Assembly (NCBI RefSeq): GCF_001669775.1
Contig: NZ_LXWK01000016.1
Span: 434,001 to 498,000 of the forward strand
Source: Rheinheimera sp. SA_1
Lineage (GTDB): Bacteria > Pseudomonadota > Gammaproteobacteria > Enterobacterales > Alteromonadaceae
DNA: 64,000 bases
Reading direction: 5' to 3'
Shown piece after piece: positions 1 through 7,579 of this stretch. The first letter of the stretch is position 1, and each line of letters opens with the position of its first letter. Below the pieces are notes generated by a model. That model worked only from the letters and a program-made list of their open reading frames with translations. It did no database searches and was not told the origin of the DNA. The translations under genes were made by a program, and so were the position numbers.

Positions 1-1
1 C

Positions 2-889
2 GCGCTTGATATGGTTGGCGGTGTGACGCCAGTACTCAATATCGTCGCCGAACTTAATCCAAATCATCTGGATATATTTACCGGCACCAGTGCCCTTGGC
101 ATTGTGTCACTGATGGCCTGGGGCTTAGGTTATTTTGGTCAGCCGCATATTATTGTGCGGTTTATGGCGATTCGTTCGGTCAAAGATTTCCCGGTGGCAC
201 GCCGCATTGGTATGTCCTGGATGATTGTATCCTTGCTGGGCGCCGTCGCGACGGGCTTTATCGGCATCGCTTACATCAAACAAACCGGTGGGGAGTTAAA
301 AGACCCGGAAACCATTTTTATTGTGATGTCACAAGCGTTATTCCACCCATTTATTACTGGTTTTTTACTGGCGGCGTTGCTGGCGGCAGTGATGAGTACC
401 ATTTCCAGTCAGTTACTGGTGACGTCCAGTGCTCTGGTGCAGGATTTTTATAAGACCTTTTTTAATAAAACCGCATCGGACAGCCATTTGGTGCTGATGG
501 GCCGGGTTTCAGTATTTCTGGTAGCGTTGGTGGCGATAGTGATAGCGCTGGATCGCAGCAGTTCGATTCTTGGCCTTGTCAGCAACGCTTGGGCTGGCTT
601 TGGTGCTGCTTTTGGTCCGTTGGTGTTGATTAGTCTGTACTGGCGCCGAATGAATCAATGGGGTGCATTAGCAGGCATGATTGTTGGTGCGGTAACGGTG
701 TTGGTGTGGATCTATGGTCCTTTCACCGTCGATGGTCAGACGCTTGATCAATGGTTGTATGCGATGGTTCCTGGCGTGATTGCTTCTGTATTGGCCATCG
801 TGGTCGTCAGCAAGCTAACGGCAGCGCCGAAAGTTGCGATCGCCGAACAATTTGATCAAATGTGCAAACAGATGAAACAAGCGCAATAA
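2..889 (+). CDS. putP: Sodium/proline symporter PutP, 5'-truncated by window edge
   Basis: This is the C-terminal 295 or so residues of a sodium:solute symporter of the PutP branch, which imports proline with Na+ across the inner membrane. The frame is open to the first bases of the window, so the start lies outside; full PutP is about 500 residues. Visible are a cytoplasmic stretch with GYFGQPHIIVRFMAIRS, a PutP hallmark, and several later hydrophobic segments including LLAALLAAVMSTISSQLLV, the conserved AAVMSTISSQLL region. The hydrophilic C-terminus ends in a short Lys/Gln-rich tail. The next gene is on the same strand 140 bp away, with a hairpin between them. The family call is firm; the substrate is inferred from similarity. 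Confidence 0.9.
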   Translation, partial: ALDMVGGVTPVLNIVAELNPNHLDIFTGTSALGIVSLMAWGLGYFGQPHIIVRFMAIRSVKDFPVARRIGMSWMIVSLLGAVATGFIGIAYIKQTGGELKDPETIFIVMSQALFHPFITGFLLAALLAAVMSTISSQLLVTSSALVQDFYKTFFNKTASDSHLVLMGRVSVFLVALVAIVIALDRSSSILGLVSNAWAGFGAAFGPLVLISLYWRRMNQWGALAGMIVGAVTVLVWIYGPFTVDGQTLDQWLYAMVPGVIASVLAIVVVSKLTAAPKVAIAEQFDQMCKQMKQAQ

Positions 890-899
890 ACCGTTAGAC

Positions 900-926
900 G
901 CCGTGGTCAGATCTTCTGATCACGGC
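900..926 (+). terminator. Hairpin after putP, terminator-like but without T-tract
   Basis: An 11-bp stem (GCCGTGGTCAG pairing with CTGATCACGGC, one G-T pair) with a 5-base loop lies 10 bases after the putP stop codon. No run of T follows, so it may be a weak or Rho-assisted terminator or an mRNA 3' stabiliser. The remaining 100 bases before the next gene hold no other clear signal. Confidence 0.4.
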
Positions 927-1029
927 AGCCCTCAGGTTAATTGTCCCCATCGCGAAATTTTTGTTCCCACCCTGACATTTTCTTTGCTACATTGCTTGCC
1001 AGAGTGCCGTCAAAGGAATTGTAGTCTGT

Positions 1030-2253
1030 ATGTATTTTTATGCCGCCCGTCAGCCCATCCTGGATCGAGACAAAAATCTTTTTGCTTATGAATTGCTGTT
1101 TCGAGATGGCCTGGAAAATGTGTTTCCGGATATTGATGGTGACGAAGCAACGTCGCGGATGATTGCCGGCAGCCAATTTAATTTTGGTTTGGACGATTTT
1201 CTGGGCGACAAACTGGGCTTTATCAATTTCACCCTCGATACCCTGCTGAAAAAATTCCCTTCAATGCTGCCAAAAGAACAGGTGGTGGTGGAAATTCTTG
1301 AAACGGTCCAACCCGGCAAACGCCTGCTTGCCGAATGCCAGGCGTTAAAAGAACAAGGTTATTTGATTGCACTGGATGATTACATTCACCAACCGGTATG
1401 GCGTCACTTCTATCCTTTTGTCGATATTATCAAAATCGATTTTCGCAATACCAGCAATGACGTGATTCAAGAGGTCATTAAAGCCACCGCCGGTTTTCCA
1501 AATATTAAACTGCTGGCCGAAAAGGTCGAAACCATTGAAGAGTTTCAACTGGCAATGGGCATGGGTTTCAGCTATTTCCAGGGCTATTTTTTCTCAAAAC
1601 CGGAAATGTTACAAAGTAAAGCCTTGTCACCAGCTCAGATGACACTCGCCGAATTGCTGTACGAAACGTCCAAAGCCGAGATGGATCTGGCAAAAATTAC
1701 CACCATCTTCGAACGTGACGTTAACCTATCTTATAAACTGTTACGTTATTCAAATTCAGCGGTGTTTAAACGTCGATCAGAAATTGAAACTATTAAACAG
1801 GCATTAGTGGTGCTCGGGCAGCTGGAACTGAAAAAGTTTTTATCGGTGCTGTTTACCGCTCAGGTCAGTAGCGAAAAACCTGCAGAGCTGATGCGTTTAG
1901 CCATGACCAGAGCAAAATTTGCCGAAGGTATTGCCACCCTGCATCGTAAAACCGACATCGCCAAAGCTTTCCTGACTGGCATGATGTCATTGATGGATGC
2001 GATTCTGGATGAACCCATGACCTCCGTCATGAGTAAATTGCCATTATCCAAAGACATCAAAGACGCTTTAATCGACAACGAAGGCCTGCTTGCAGAGTAT
2101 CTTGGGCTGGTTAAATGTTATGAACAAGCCATGTGGCAATCAGCGAATGTTGCGATTGAAAAACTTGGACTTGACGCTAAATTACTACCTGATGCCTACC
2201 ACGAAGCGGTGCAATGGGCGAATGAACAAATGCGCGCTCTGGGTGACAATTAA
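1030..2253 (+). CDS. EAL-HDOD (YuxH-type) signalling protein
   Basis: A two-domain cytoplasmic regulator of 407 residues. Residues about 1-195 form an EAL-type cyclic-di-GMP phosphodiesterase domain: ARQPILDR, then ELLFR in place of EALLR, EILE, ALDDY, IIKID and LLAEKVET. Residues about 200-400 form an HDOD domain of the sort found in YuxH-like proteins. Many EAL residues that bind metal are kept (E of ELL, the DD pair, E of AEKVET), but the short EAL part and the LDDY-for-LDDFG change make catalytic activity uncertain. It could hydrolyse or merely sense c-di-GMP. AAGGA lies 12 bases before the ATG. A link to EPS control is conceivable, but nothing local shows it. Confidence 0.85.
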   Translation: MYFYAARQPILDRDKNLFAYELLFRDGLENVFPDIDGDEATSRMIAGSQFNFGLDDFLGDKLGFINFTLDTLLKKFPSMLPKEQVVVEILETVQPGKRLLAECQALKEQGYLIALDDYIHQPVWRHFYPFVDIIKIDFRNTSNDVIQEVIKATAGFPNIKLLAEKVETIEEFQLAMGMGFSYFQGYFFSKPEMLQSKALSPAQMTLAELLYETSKAEMDLAKITTIFERDVNLSYKLLRYSNSAVFKRRSEIETIKQALVVLGQLELKKFLSVLFTAQVSSEKPAELMRLAMTRAKFAEGIATLHRKTDIAKAFLTGMMSLMDAILDEPMTSVMSKLPLSKDIKDALIDNEGLLAEYLGLVKCYEQAMWQSANVAIEKLGLDAKLLPDAYHEAVQWANEQMRALGDN

Positions 2254-2254
2254 G

Positions 2255-2345
2255 ATACCAGTCATCTTTGAAGATTCGGTGTTGTTGCCTTCGCTCGCTG
2301 AAGTGACAGTGCAGGCTGTCACTCAATTCCCTGGTCTCGGACAAC
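2255..2345 (+). repeat. Degenerate copy of the interspersed palindromic element
   Basis: This starts two bases after the stop of the EAL-HDOD gene. Its first half matches the end of the full element at 37576-37734 in reverse orientation: the TACC-GTCATC-TTGAAGATTCGG end, then GTGTTGTTGCCTTCG and GCTGAAG. An internal 7-bp hairpin (GTGACAG/CTGTCAC) sits at 2303-2322. The opposite terminus is not recognisable, so this is a half or decayed copy between convergent genes. Confidence 0.6.
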
Positions 2346-2407
2346 GACGACACTGCTGCCAAAAGCCCGGCCCCCCACAGGTTGAGCAAGTAGCAGCAGT
2401 GATCTGC

Positions 2408-2737
2408 TTAAAAGCTGACAAACTCCGCAATTTTTGCCGCCAGTTTGTCGCCGATCCCTTTGACCTCCGTCAATTGCTTCGGATCCTTAATCGGTCCATT
2501 TGCTTTGATGTAGTCGAGAATAGCTTGCGCTTTTTTCTGACCGATACCCGGAATAGCGGTTAATTGTTCCGGGCTGGCTTTATTGATACTCAACTTTGCA
2601 CCTTGTTGCTTGCCTGGTTGTTTGGCTGCTGCAGGTGTTACTTTCGCTGCAACCGGCACTGTTTCTGCGATCACCGGATTTAATAACAGCGCCGGGACCA
2701 CCAGTGCCACCGCCCTCCATAACGATTTCATCTTCAT
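2408..2737 (-). CDS. Secreted ComEA-like helix-hairpin-helix protein
   Basis: A small exported DNA-binding-type protein of 109 residues. The N-terminus has a signal peptide (basic MKMKSLWR, hydrophobic core, likely cleavage after VIA). A low-complexity Ala/Pro/Lys linker follows. The C-terminal 65 residues form a tandem helix-hairpin-helix domain of the ComEA type (INKASPEQLTAIPGIGQKKAQ and LTEVKGIGDKLAAKI). The start was moved in from a longer frame because AAGGA lies 7 bases before this ATG. ComEA proteins bind DNA in the periplasm during natural uptake, but short ComEA-like proteins are widespread and no other competence gene is nearby. Function is therefore only likely. Confidence 0.85.
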   Translation of the reverse strand: MKMKSLWRAVALVVPALLLNPVIAETVPVAAKVTPAAAKQPGKQQGAKLSINKASPEQLTAIPGIGQKKAQAILDYIKANGPIKDPKQLTEVKGIGDKLAAKIAEFVSF

Positions 2738-2975
2738 CTGACTTTCCTTGTTTGGTTTTTCATGAGTAAAATATGCGCCGGGAGCCCGGCACTTGCTAGT
2801 TTGGAACTGGTGAACACCATTGTTCTGCAAACTTGTATTTAATCTAGCCTGTTAATTAATATTTATTTAACTTTTTATATACTTTTTTATTCTATTTCCG
2901 ATGTGTTTTTAGATTCAGCTGCAATTAAGTATCTGGCCGTTATGGTTACAGGAACATCTGTCAGGAGTATTTGCC

Positions 2976-3482
2976 ATGAAATATCTGGTTTTGTTATTAC
3001 CTTTAATGACCGCCTGCACCAGCTATTCGCAGCACAATCGCCAGAATTACCAAATGGCGACCGTCACCCAGGCCCAACCGGTCTACCGCACCATCGAGAT
3101 TCATAAACCCAGACGTGTGTGTGAAGAACGTCAACAAATTAAACGCCATGCTGATTCCGCAGCACCAACCATCGTCGGTGCTATTGTTGGTGGTGTGTTG
3201 GGCAATACCATTGCGCGTAACAGTTCCAATCGTGGCATCGGCACAGCCGCGGGTGCAGTGATTGGTGGTGCCATCGGTAATGACGTTGGCCAAAAGAATG
3301 GTACCGATGTCATGCATCATGAAACAGTATGTTATGAATCGGGAACCGATGTGGAATATCAAAGCGTGGTTGACGGTTATCAGGTAACCTATCAGTTGCA
3401 AGGTCGTGAATACACCACGCTGATGGATCGGGATCCTGGCCCACAAATGCCGGTCTATGTTGAACCGGTCAACAAACGCTAA
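2976..3482 (+). CDS. Glycine-zipper outer-membrane lipoprotein (SlyB/17-kDa antigen-like)
   Basis: A 168-residue lipoprotein. Residues 1-14 are a type II signal with lipobox-like LMTAC; the Cys would be lipidated. Residues about 60-100 hold a glycine-zipper 2TM segment (IVGAIVGGVLGNTIA, then GTAAGAVIGGAIGNDVG) typical of SlyB, OsmB and the rickettsial 17-kDa antigen. A conserved Cys and a YQ-V-Y-GREY-T region follow. It lies 92 bp upstream of the PhoP-like regulator on the same strand. In enterobacteria slyB belongs to the PhoP regulon, so a shared envelope-stress role is plausible, but no PhoP box was established here. Confidence 0.85.
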   Translation: MKYLVLLLPLMTACTSYSQHNRQNYQMATVTQAQPVYRTIEIHKPRRVCEERQQIKRHADSAAPTIVGAIVGGVLGNTIARNSSNRGIGTAAGAVIGGAIGNDVGQKNGTDVMHHETVCYESGTDVEYQSVVDGYQVTYQLQGREYTTLMDRDPGPQMPVYVEPVNKR

Positions 3483-3574
3483 CAAAATCTGATCGCCAGT
3501 GCAGCTGCGATAACGCCGCTTCCTGGTCATAATTTTCACGCCGTCTGCAGCGGCGAACGTCATAAGGAATGCAC

Positions 3575-4252
3575 ATGCGGGTATTGGTGGTTGAAGATGA
3601 AGTGTTATTAGCGGAACAAATTAAAAATCATCTTTTACAGCAACAGTTTAGTGTTGATCTGTCGCACGACGGGTCCGATGGTTTTTTCAAAATCAGTGAA
3701 TATCCGTACGACTTGGCAATTATTGATATCGGCTTGCCAAAACTCGACGGTTTATCGCTGATCCGCAAAGCCCGGCAACAGGATTTAAAAACTCCCATTA
3801 TTATTCTGACGGCGCGTGGCAGCTGGCAAGAAAAAGTCCAGGGTTTAGACGCTGGGGCAGATGATTACCTGACCAAACCCTTTCACGTCGAAGAACTGAT
3901 GGCGCGTTGTAATGCATTAATTCGCCGTGCCGCAGGTCAACCAGATCCAACACTGGTGGCAGGACCAGTTAGTTTAAACAGCCGTACCCAACAGGTGTGG
4001 TGTGGTGAAACCGAAGTCCCGCTGACCGCGTACGAGTATAAAGTTCTGGAATATTTTATGCTCAACCCAACCAAGGTCATTTCAAAAACCGAATTAACCG
4101 AACATATCTACGATCAGGACTTCGACCTCGATAGCAACGTGATTGAAGTTTTTGTGCTCAGGCTGCGTAAAAAACTCGACCCGGATGGCGAACTGAAACC
4201 AATCGAAACGCTGCGAGGACGTGGTTATCGGTTTAACCTGGCCGTTAACTGA
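3575..4252 (+). CDS. phoP: OmpR-family response regulator, PhoP-like
   Basis: A 225-residue two-component regulator. The receiver domain (1-115) has the acidic pair E7-D8, phospho-acceptor D51 in IIDIGLP, T in ILTARG and K in LTKPF. A winged-helix OmpR/PhoB DNA-binding domain ends in ETLRGRGYRF. Receiver sequence and D51 spacing match PhoP/QseB-type regulators. The ATG at 3575 is preferred over one at 3569 because AAGGA sits 6 bases before it. The stop codon overlaps the start of the histidine kinase (TGATG), so the pair is translationally coupled. The symbol is given by analogy with the PhoQ-like partner; magnesium or peptide sensing is inference. Confidence 0.8.
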   Translation: MRVLVVEDEVLLAEQIKNHLLQQQFSVDLSHDGSDGFFKISEYPYDLAIIDIGLPKLDGLSLIRKARQQDLKTPIIILTARGSWQEKVQGLDAGADDYLTKPFHVEELMARCNALIRRAAGQPDPTLVAGPVSLNSRTQQVWCGETEVPLTAYEYKVLEYFMLNPTKVISKTELTEHIYDQDFDLDSNVIEVFVLRLRKKLDPDGELKPIETLRGRGYRFNLAVN

Positions 4253-5571
4253 TGATGTTGTCGCTGAAGGTCCGCCAGGCTGTGATCAGCCTGGTGCTGA
4301 TGTTGTTTCTGTTACCCGTGTGTTTTCTCGCCATCGAACGGGCTTTTTTCGCACAGCTTCTGACCAGCACCGAACAAAAACTAGAAGTGCATTTATATTC
4401 GTTTTTGTCCGAACTGACCTCTAAAAACGACATCGTTGAAATTAATAACAGTATTTTACCCGCTGATTTTTTACGCCCTGATTCTGGCACCAGTGCATTC
4501 ATTGTCAGTGGCGACAAACTGATGTGGCAGTCAGATTCCTCTTTAAATCAAACCTTTATTCCGCCACAGCATGAAATGCTGCCCGGCAAACATGAATTTA
4601 TTTCACAAGAACAAGATGGCCGGGTGTACTGGACTTTGTCATTTGCATTGTTATTTGATATGGGCGAGCGCAGCATGCCGCTGACCATTCACATTGTGCA
4701 GGACGAGCAGCTGCTGGACGCTCCGGTCAAAGCTTTTCGTAATACACTGATGCGCTGGTTTATCGGCATTGCCGCGGTGCTGATGCTGGTGATGCTGCTG
4801 GCCTATTATTGGACCACCCAGCCACTGTCGGCACTTGACCATGAAATCCGCCAGGTGGAAAGTGGTGAACAGCAACAGCTCAATGGCAGTTATCCCGCTG
4901 AACTTACCACGCTCAAAGAAGACGTTAATTTATTACTCGCTAGTCAAAATCGCCAAAAACAACGCTACCGGCATCATTTAAGCGACTTGGCTCATGCACT
5001 GAAAACGCCGGTCGCGGTGCTGAATACTTCACCACTGGCACAGCAGCCGGAACTGCGGGAACAAATTGATCGCATCACCGCCATGATTGAACATCAGCTA
5101 AAACGTGCCAGCAGTTCCGGTCAGGATGTCTGGCAGAAACAAATTGCTATTCCGCCGATTATTGGCCAGCTGCAAAGTGCGCTCCAAAAAATTTATCGTG
5201 GTAAACAGGTGCAATTGGCACTGGACTGCCCAGCTAACGCGATGTTCCGTGGCGATGAAACTGATTTGATGGAAATGTTAGGCAATTTACTGGATAACGC
5301 TTTTAAAGCCTGCCAGCAACATGTTGCTCTGACCGTGACGTTGCGGCCACTGACGATCAGTGTCGAAGATGATGGTCCTGGTGTGCCACCCAATAAAACC
5401 ACTGAACTACTAAGTCGCGGTACCCGGCTTGATACGTATAAAGAAGGACATGGCGTAGGTTTATCTATTGTGCATGAACTTTGTCTGTCATACTCCGGAG
5501 AAATTGATATTGAACAAAGTCCGCTCGGCGGCGCATGTTTTCGTTTGCGATTTCCCGATCATCAATATTAG
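4252..5571 (+). CDS. phoQ: Sensor histidine kinase, PhoQ-like
   Basis: A 439-residue membrane kinase. A first transmembrane helix (about 10-30) and a second (about 165-188) enclose a periplasmic sensor of about 135 residues. Then come a HAMP-like linker, a dimerisation/phosphoacceptor helix with DLAHALKTPVAVL (the His of the H-box) and a HATPase domain with N-box (MLGNLLDNAFKAC), G1 (VEDDGPGVP) and G2 (GHGVGLSIV). The LAHALKTPVAVL form of the H-box is typical of PhoQ. Its start overlaps the regulator's stop. The periplasmic part was not checked for the acidic metal-binding patch, so PhoQ is the nearest family, not a proven orthologue. Confidence 0.8.
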   Translation: MMLSLKVRQAVISLVLMLFLLPVCFLAIERAFFAQLLTSTEQKLEVHLYSFLSELTSKNDIVEINNSILPADFLRPDSGTSAFIVSGDKLMWQSDSSLNQTFIPPQHEMLPGKHEFISQEQDGRVYWTLSFALLFDMGERSMPLTIHIVQDEQLLDAPVKAFRNTLMRWFIGIAAVLMLVMLLAYYWTTQPLSALDHEIRQVESGEQQQLNGSYPAELTTLKEDVNLLLASQNRQKQRYRHHLSDLAHALKTPVAVLNTSPLAQQPELREQIDRITAMIEHQLKRASSSGQDVWQKQIAIPPIIGQLQSALQKIYRGKQVQLALDCPANAMFRGDETDLMEMLGNLLDNAFKACQQHVALTVTLRPLTISVEDDGPGVPPNKTTELLSRGTRLDTYKEGHGVGLSIVHELCLSYSGEIDIEQSPLGGACFRLRFPDHQY

Positions 5572-5621
5572 AATTAGCCGATCCCCAAATTAATCAGCGT
5601 GTTACCGAACAGCGGAACTCT

Positions 5622-6005
5622 ATGAAATCAGTTATATATTTGTGTGCCCTGCTGGGCAGTTTTCAACTTGCGGCTGAAACGACTTGTGACCGTAACAGCC
5701 AACAACAAATTGACTATTCCAGATGCCTTGATGCACAACTTGAACAAGCAGAACGAGAATTGCAAACCTGGGAAAACAATCACTTATTTAAGTTACAGGA
5801 AATGGCCGAAAAAACCGGTCGTGACGATCCGCTGAAAGTGTTCAAAAGATCCCGTATTAATTTTAAGCAATTCCGCACTGATCACTGTCGCTGGCAATAT
5901 CTGGCATTAATTCCAGACAGTCAGGCCGGCGCCAGCGTTTACAAAGAATGCACCATTGAACAAATAAAATTTCAGACAGAATTACTCAGTAAAGCAAAGT
6001 ATTAG
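5622..6005 (+). CDS. LprI-like (DUF1311) periplasmic protein
   Basis: A 127-residue exported protein. The signal peptide ends near QLAAET. The mature part has the DUF1311/LprI pattern: a Cys near the N-terminus, SRCLDAQLEQAERELQ, then an amphipathic helical region and HCRW with a closing C-T-I-E-Q. The four mature Cys probably form disulfides. Some relatives inhibit lysozyme. The start at 5622 was chosen because the signal peptide begins there; the longer reading would add an unconvincing N-terminus overlapping the kinase. It lies 50 bp downstream of the PhoQ-like gene and may be co-transcribed, which would place it in an envelope-defence group. Confidence 0.7.
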   Translation: MKSVIYLCALLGSFQLAAETTCDRNSQQQIDYSRCLDAQLEQAERELQTWENNHLFKLQEMAEKTGRDDPLKVFKRSRINFKQFRTDHCRWQYLALIPDSQAGASVYKECTIEQIKFQTELLSKAKY

Positions 6006-6098
6006 AAGATTTGATCTTATCGCGCAATGAGCGCGTAATTGGCACAGACGCTATGTTTACTCTAATGGCCTTGAGGCCAATTCGACTCAGGATAAGTT

Positions 6099-6470
6099 AT
6101 GACCTTAAATAATGCAGTGATCCGGATCAAAAACCTTCGTTTACGTACCTTTATTGGTATCAAAGATGAAGAAATTAATAACAAGCAAGATGTCATTATC
6201 AACGCGACCATTGAATACAGTGCTACGCAGGCCGCCGACAGCGATGATATGAGCAAAGCGCTGAATTACCGCACCATCACCAAAGATATTATTACCCTGG
6301 TTGAAAATAACCGTTTCTCGTTGTTAGAGAAATTAACTGCCGATGTGCTGGCCATTGCAGCGGCCCACCCTTCAGTGCAATTTGCCGCGGTAGAAATCGA
6401 CAAACCTTACGCATTACGTTTTGCCGATTCAGTGTCGCTGAGCTTATCCGTCAATAAAAGCACAAAGTAA
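6099..6470 (+). CDS. folX: Dihydroneopterin triphosphate 2'-epimerase
   Basis: A 123-residue protein of the FolB/FolX fold. It closely follows E. coli Fol[19 protein letters not shown], the central [11 protein letters not shown] and [11 protein letters not shown], and the terminal [15 protein letters not shown]. FolX epimerises dihydroneopterin triphosphate at C2' (monapterin route), in contrast to the aldolase FolB. AGGATAAGTT gives a good ribosome site before the ATG. As in E. coli, a yfcH-like gene follows on the same strand. Here the gap contains a short copy of the palindromic element (6472-6538). Confidence 0.93.
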   Translation: MTLNNAVIRIKNLRLRTFIGIKDEEINNKQDVIINATIEYSATQAADSDDMSKALNYRTITKDIITLVENNRFSLLEKLTADVLAIAAAHPSVQFAAVEIDKPYALRFADSVSLSLSVNKSTK

Positions 6471-6471
6471 C

Positions 6472-6538
6472 TATACCCTGCATCCTTAAAGATTCGGTGT
6501 TGTTACCTACCCGAATCTTCAATGATTTTGGCTATATA
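6472..6538 (+). repeat. Short internally deleted copy of the palindromic element
   Basis: This 67-bp copy keeps both ends but lacks the interior. It begins TATACCCTGCATCCTTAAAG and ends CCCGAATCTTCAATGATTTT followed by GGCTATATA. The two arms (AAGATTCGG and CCGAATCTT) would form a hairpin in RNA. It lies two bases after the folX stop. Confidence 0.75.
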
Positions 6539-6619
6539 CTTGCACAAACAAGTGTTTAAACCTTGAATCAATAGTGTAAGTGTCGGCATCACGGCACGGC
6601 CATATTTTGGAGTCAGTGC

Positions 6620-7513
6620 ATGCGAATATTAATTACCGGTGCCAGTGGTTTGATTGGTTCTGCACTGGTCAGATTATGGCAAAATCAGCATCAACTGATT
6701 GTCCTGAGTCGATCGGTAAAAAAGGTGCAGCAGCAATTTGGCAATACGGTGCAAGCCGTTGAATCATTTAGCGAAGTCGATTTCAATCAGCTGGATATGG
6801 TAGTAAATCTTGCTGGTGAGCCGATTGCCAACAGCCGCTGGACCTCGACGCAAAAAGACCGGATTTGTCAAAGTCGCTGGCAGTTAACGGAACAACTGGT
6901 GGCTTTGATCCAGCAAGCGACCACCCCACCCCATACGCTGATTAACGCCTCTGCAGTCGGTTTTTATGGCCGCCAGTCTGGCGATGCTATTGATGAAAAC
7001 TATCAGTCGTACTACCCCGAATTCAGCCACGATATTTGCGCCCGCTGGGAAAATCTGGCAAATCGTGCCCGCTCAGAGCAGACCCGGGTTTGTATCTTAC
7101 GCATTGGTATTGTGCTTGCCGCCAATGGCGGGGCTTTGAAGAAAATGCTGCCGCCGTTTAAATTGGGGTTAGGTGGTGTCATTGGCAACGGCGAGCAGTA
7201 TATGTCGTGGATCCATCTGGACGACTTAATCGCCATTTTCGAGTTTTTACTGCAACATCCTGCGCTACATGGAGTGTTTAATGCCACGGCGCCGATGGCA
7301 GTCAGCAATAAGCAATGGACGAAAATCCTGGCGGAGCGGCTGGGGAAACCGGCGTTGTTGCCAATGCCGGCTTTTGCGGTAAAGCTGTTGTTTGGTGAAA
7401 TGTCTGATTTATTACTGTTCGGCCAAAATGTGTATCCACAACGATTACTTGATCATGGTTTTACTTTTAAATTCAGTCAATTCCGGGCAGCTTTGCAAGA
7501 TTTAACACTCTAA
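6620..7513 (+). CDS. yfcH: TIGR01777-type NAD(P)-binding epimerase, YfcH-like
   Basis: A 297-residue atypical short-chain dehydrogenase (SDR39U1 type). The N-terminal Rossmann motif is ILITGASGLIGSAL. The family signature VVNLAGEPIANSRWT follows, then INASAVGFYGR with the Y-related active region, and LRIGIVLAANGGALKKMLPPFKLGLGG. A DUF1731-like C-terminal part (about 250-297) ends the protein. GGAG lies 7 bases before the ATG. The biochemical function of YfcH is not well established; the folX neighbourhood is shared with E. coli. Confidence 0.9.
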   Translation: MRILITGASGLIGSALVRLWQNQHQLIVLSRSVKKVQQQFGNTVQAVESFSEVDFNQLDMVVNLAGEPIANSRWTSTQKDRICQSRWQLTEQLVALIQQATTPPHTLINASAVGFYGRQSGDAIDENYQSYYPEFSHDICARWENLANRARSEQTRVCILRIGIVLAANGGALKKMLPPFKLGLGGVIGNGEQYMSWIHLDDLIAIFEFLLQHPALHGVFNATAPMAVSNKQWTKILAERLGKPALLPMPAFAVKLLFGEMSDLLLFGQNVYPQRLLDHGFTFKFSQFRAALQDLTL

Positions 7514-7579
7514 TATCCCCAAATGCACTGGTTTTTCCTTTCAAACCAGTGCATTGAGTCAGTCCATCGATGCAGAAAG

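Noticed and set aside
2408-2737. Part of a natural-competence locus
   Set aside because: The HhH protein stands alone; no comEC, pil or dprA genes are in the window.
3003-3563. Open frame of 186 codons opposite the glycine-zipper lipoprotein
   Set aside because: It is the antisense shadow of a gene with a lipobox and glycine zipper; it has no ribosome site.
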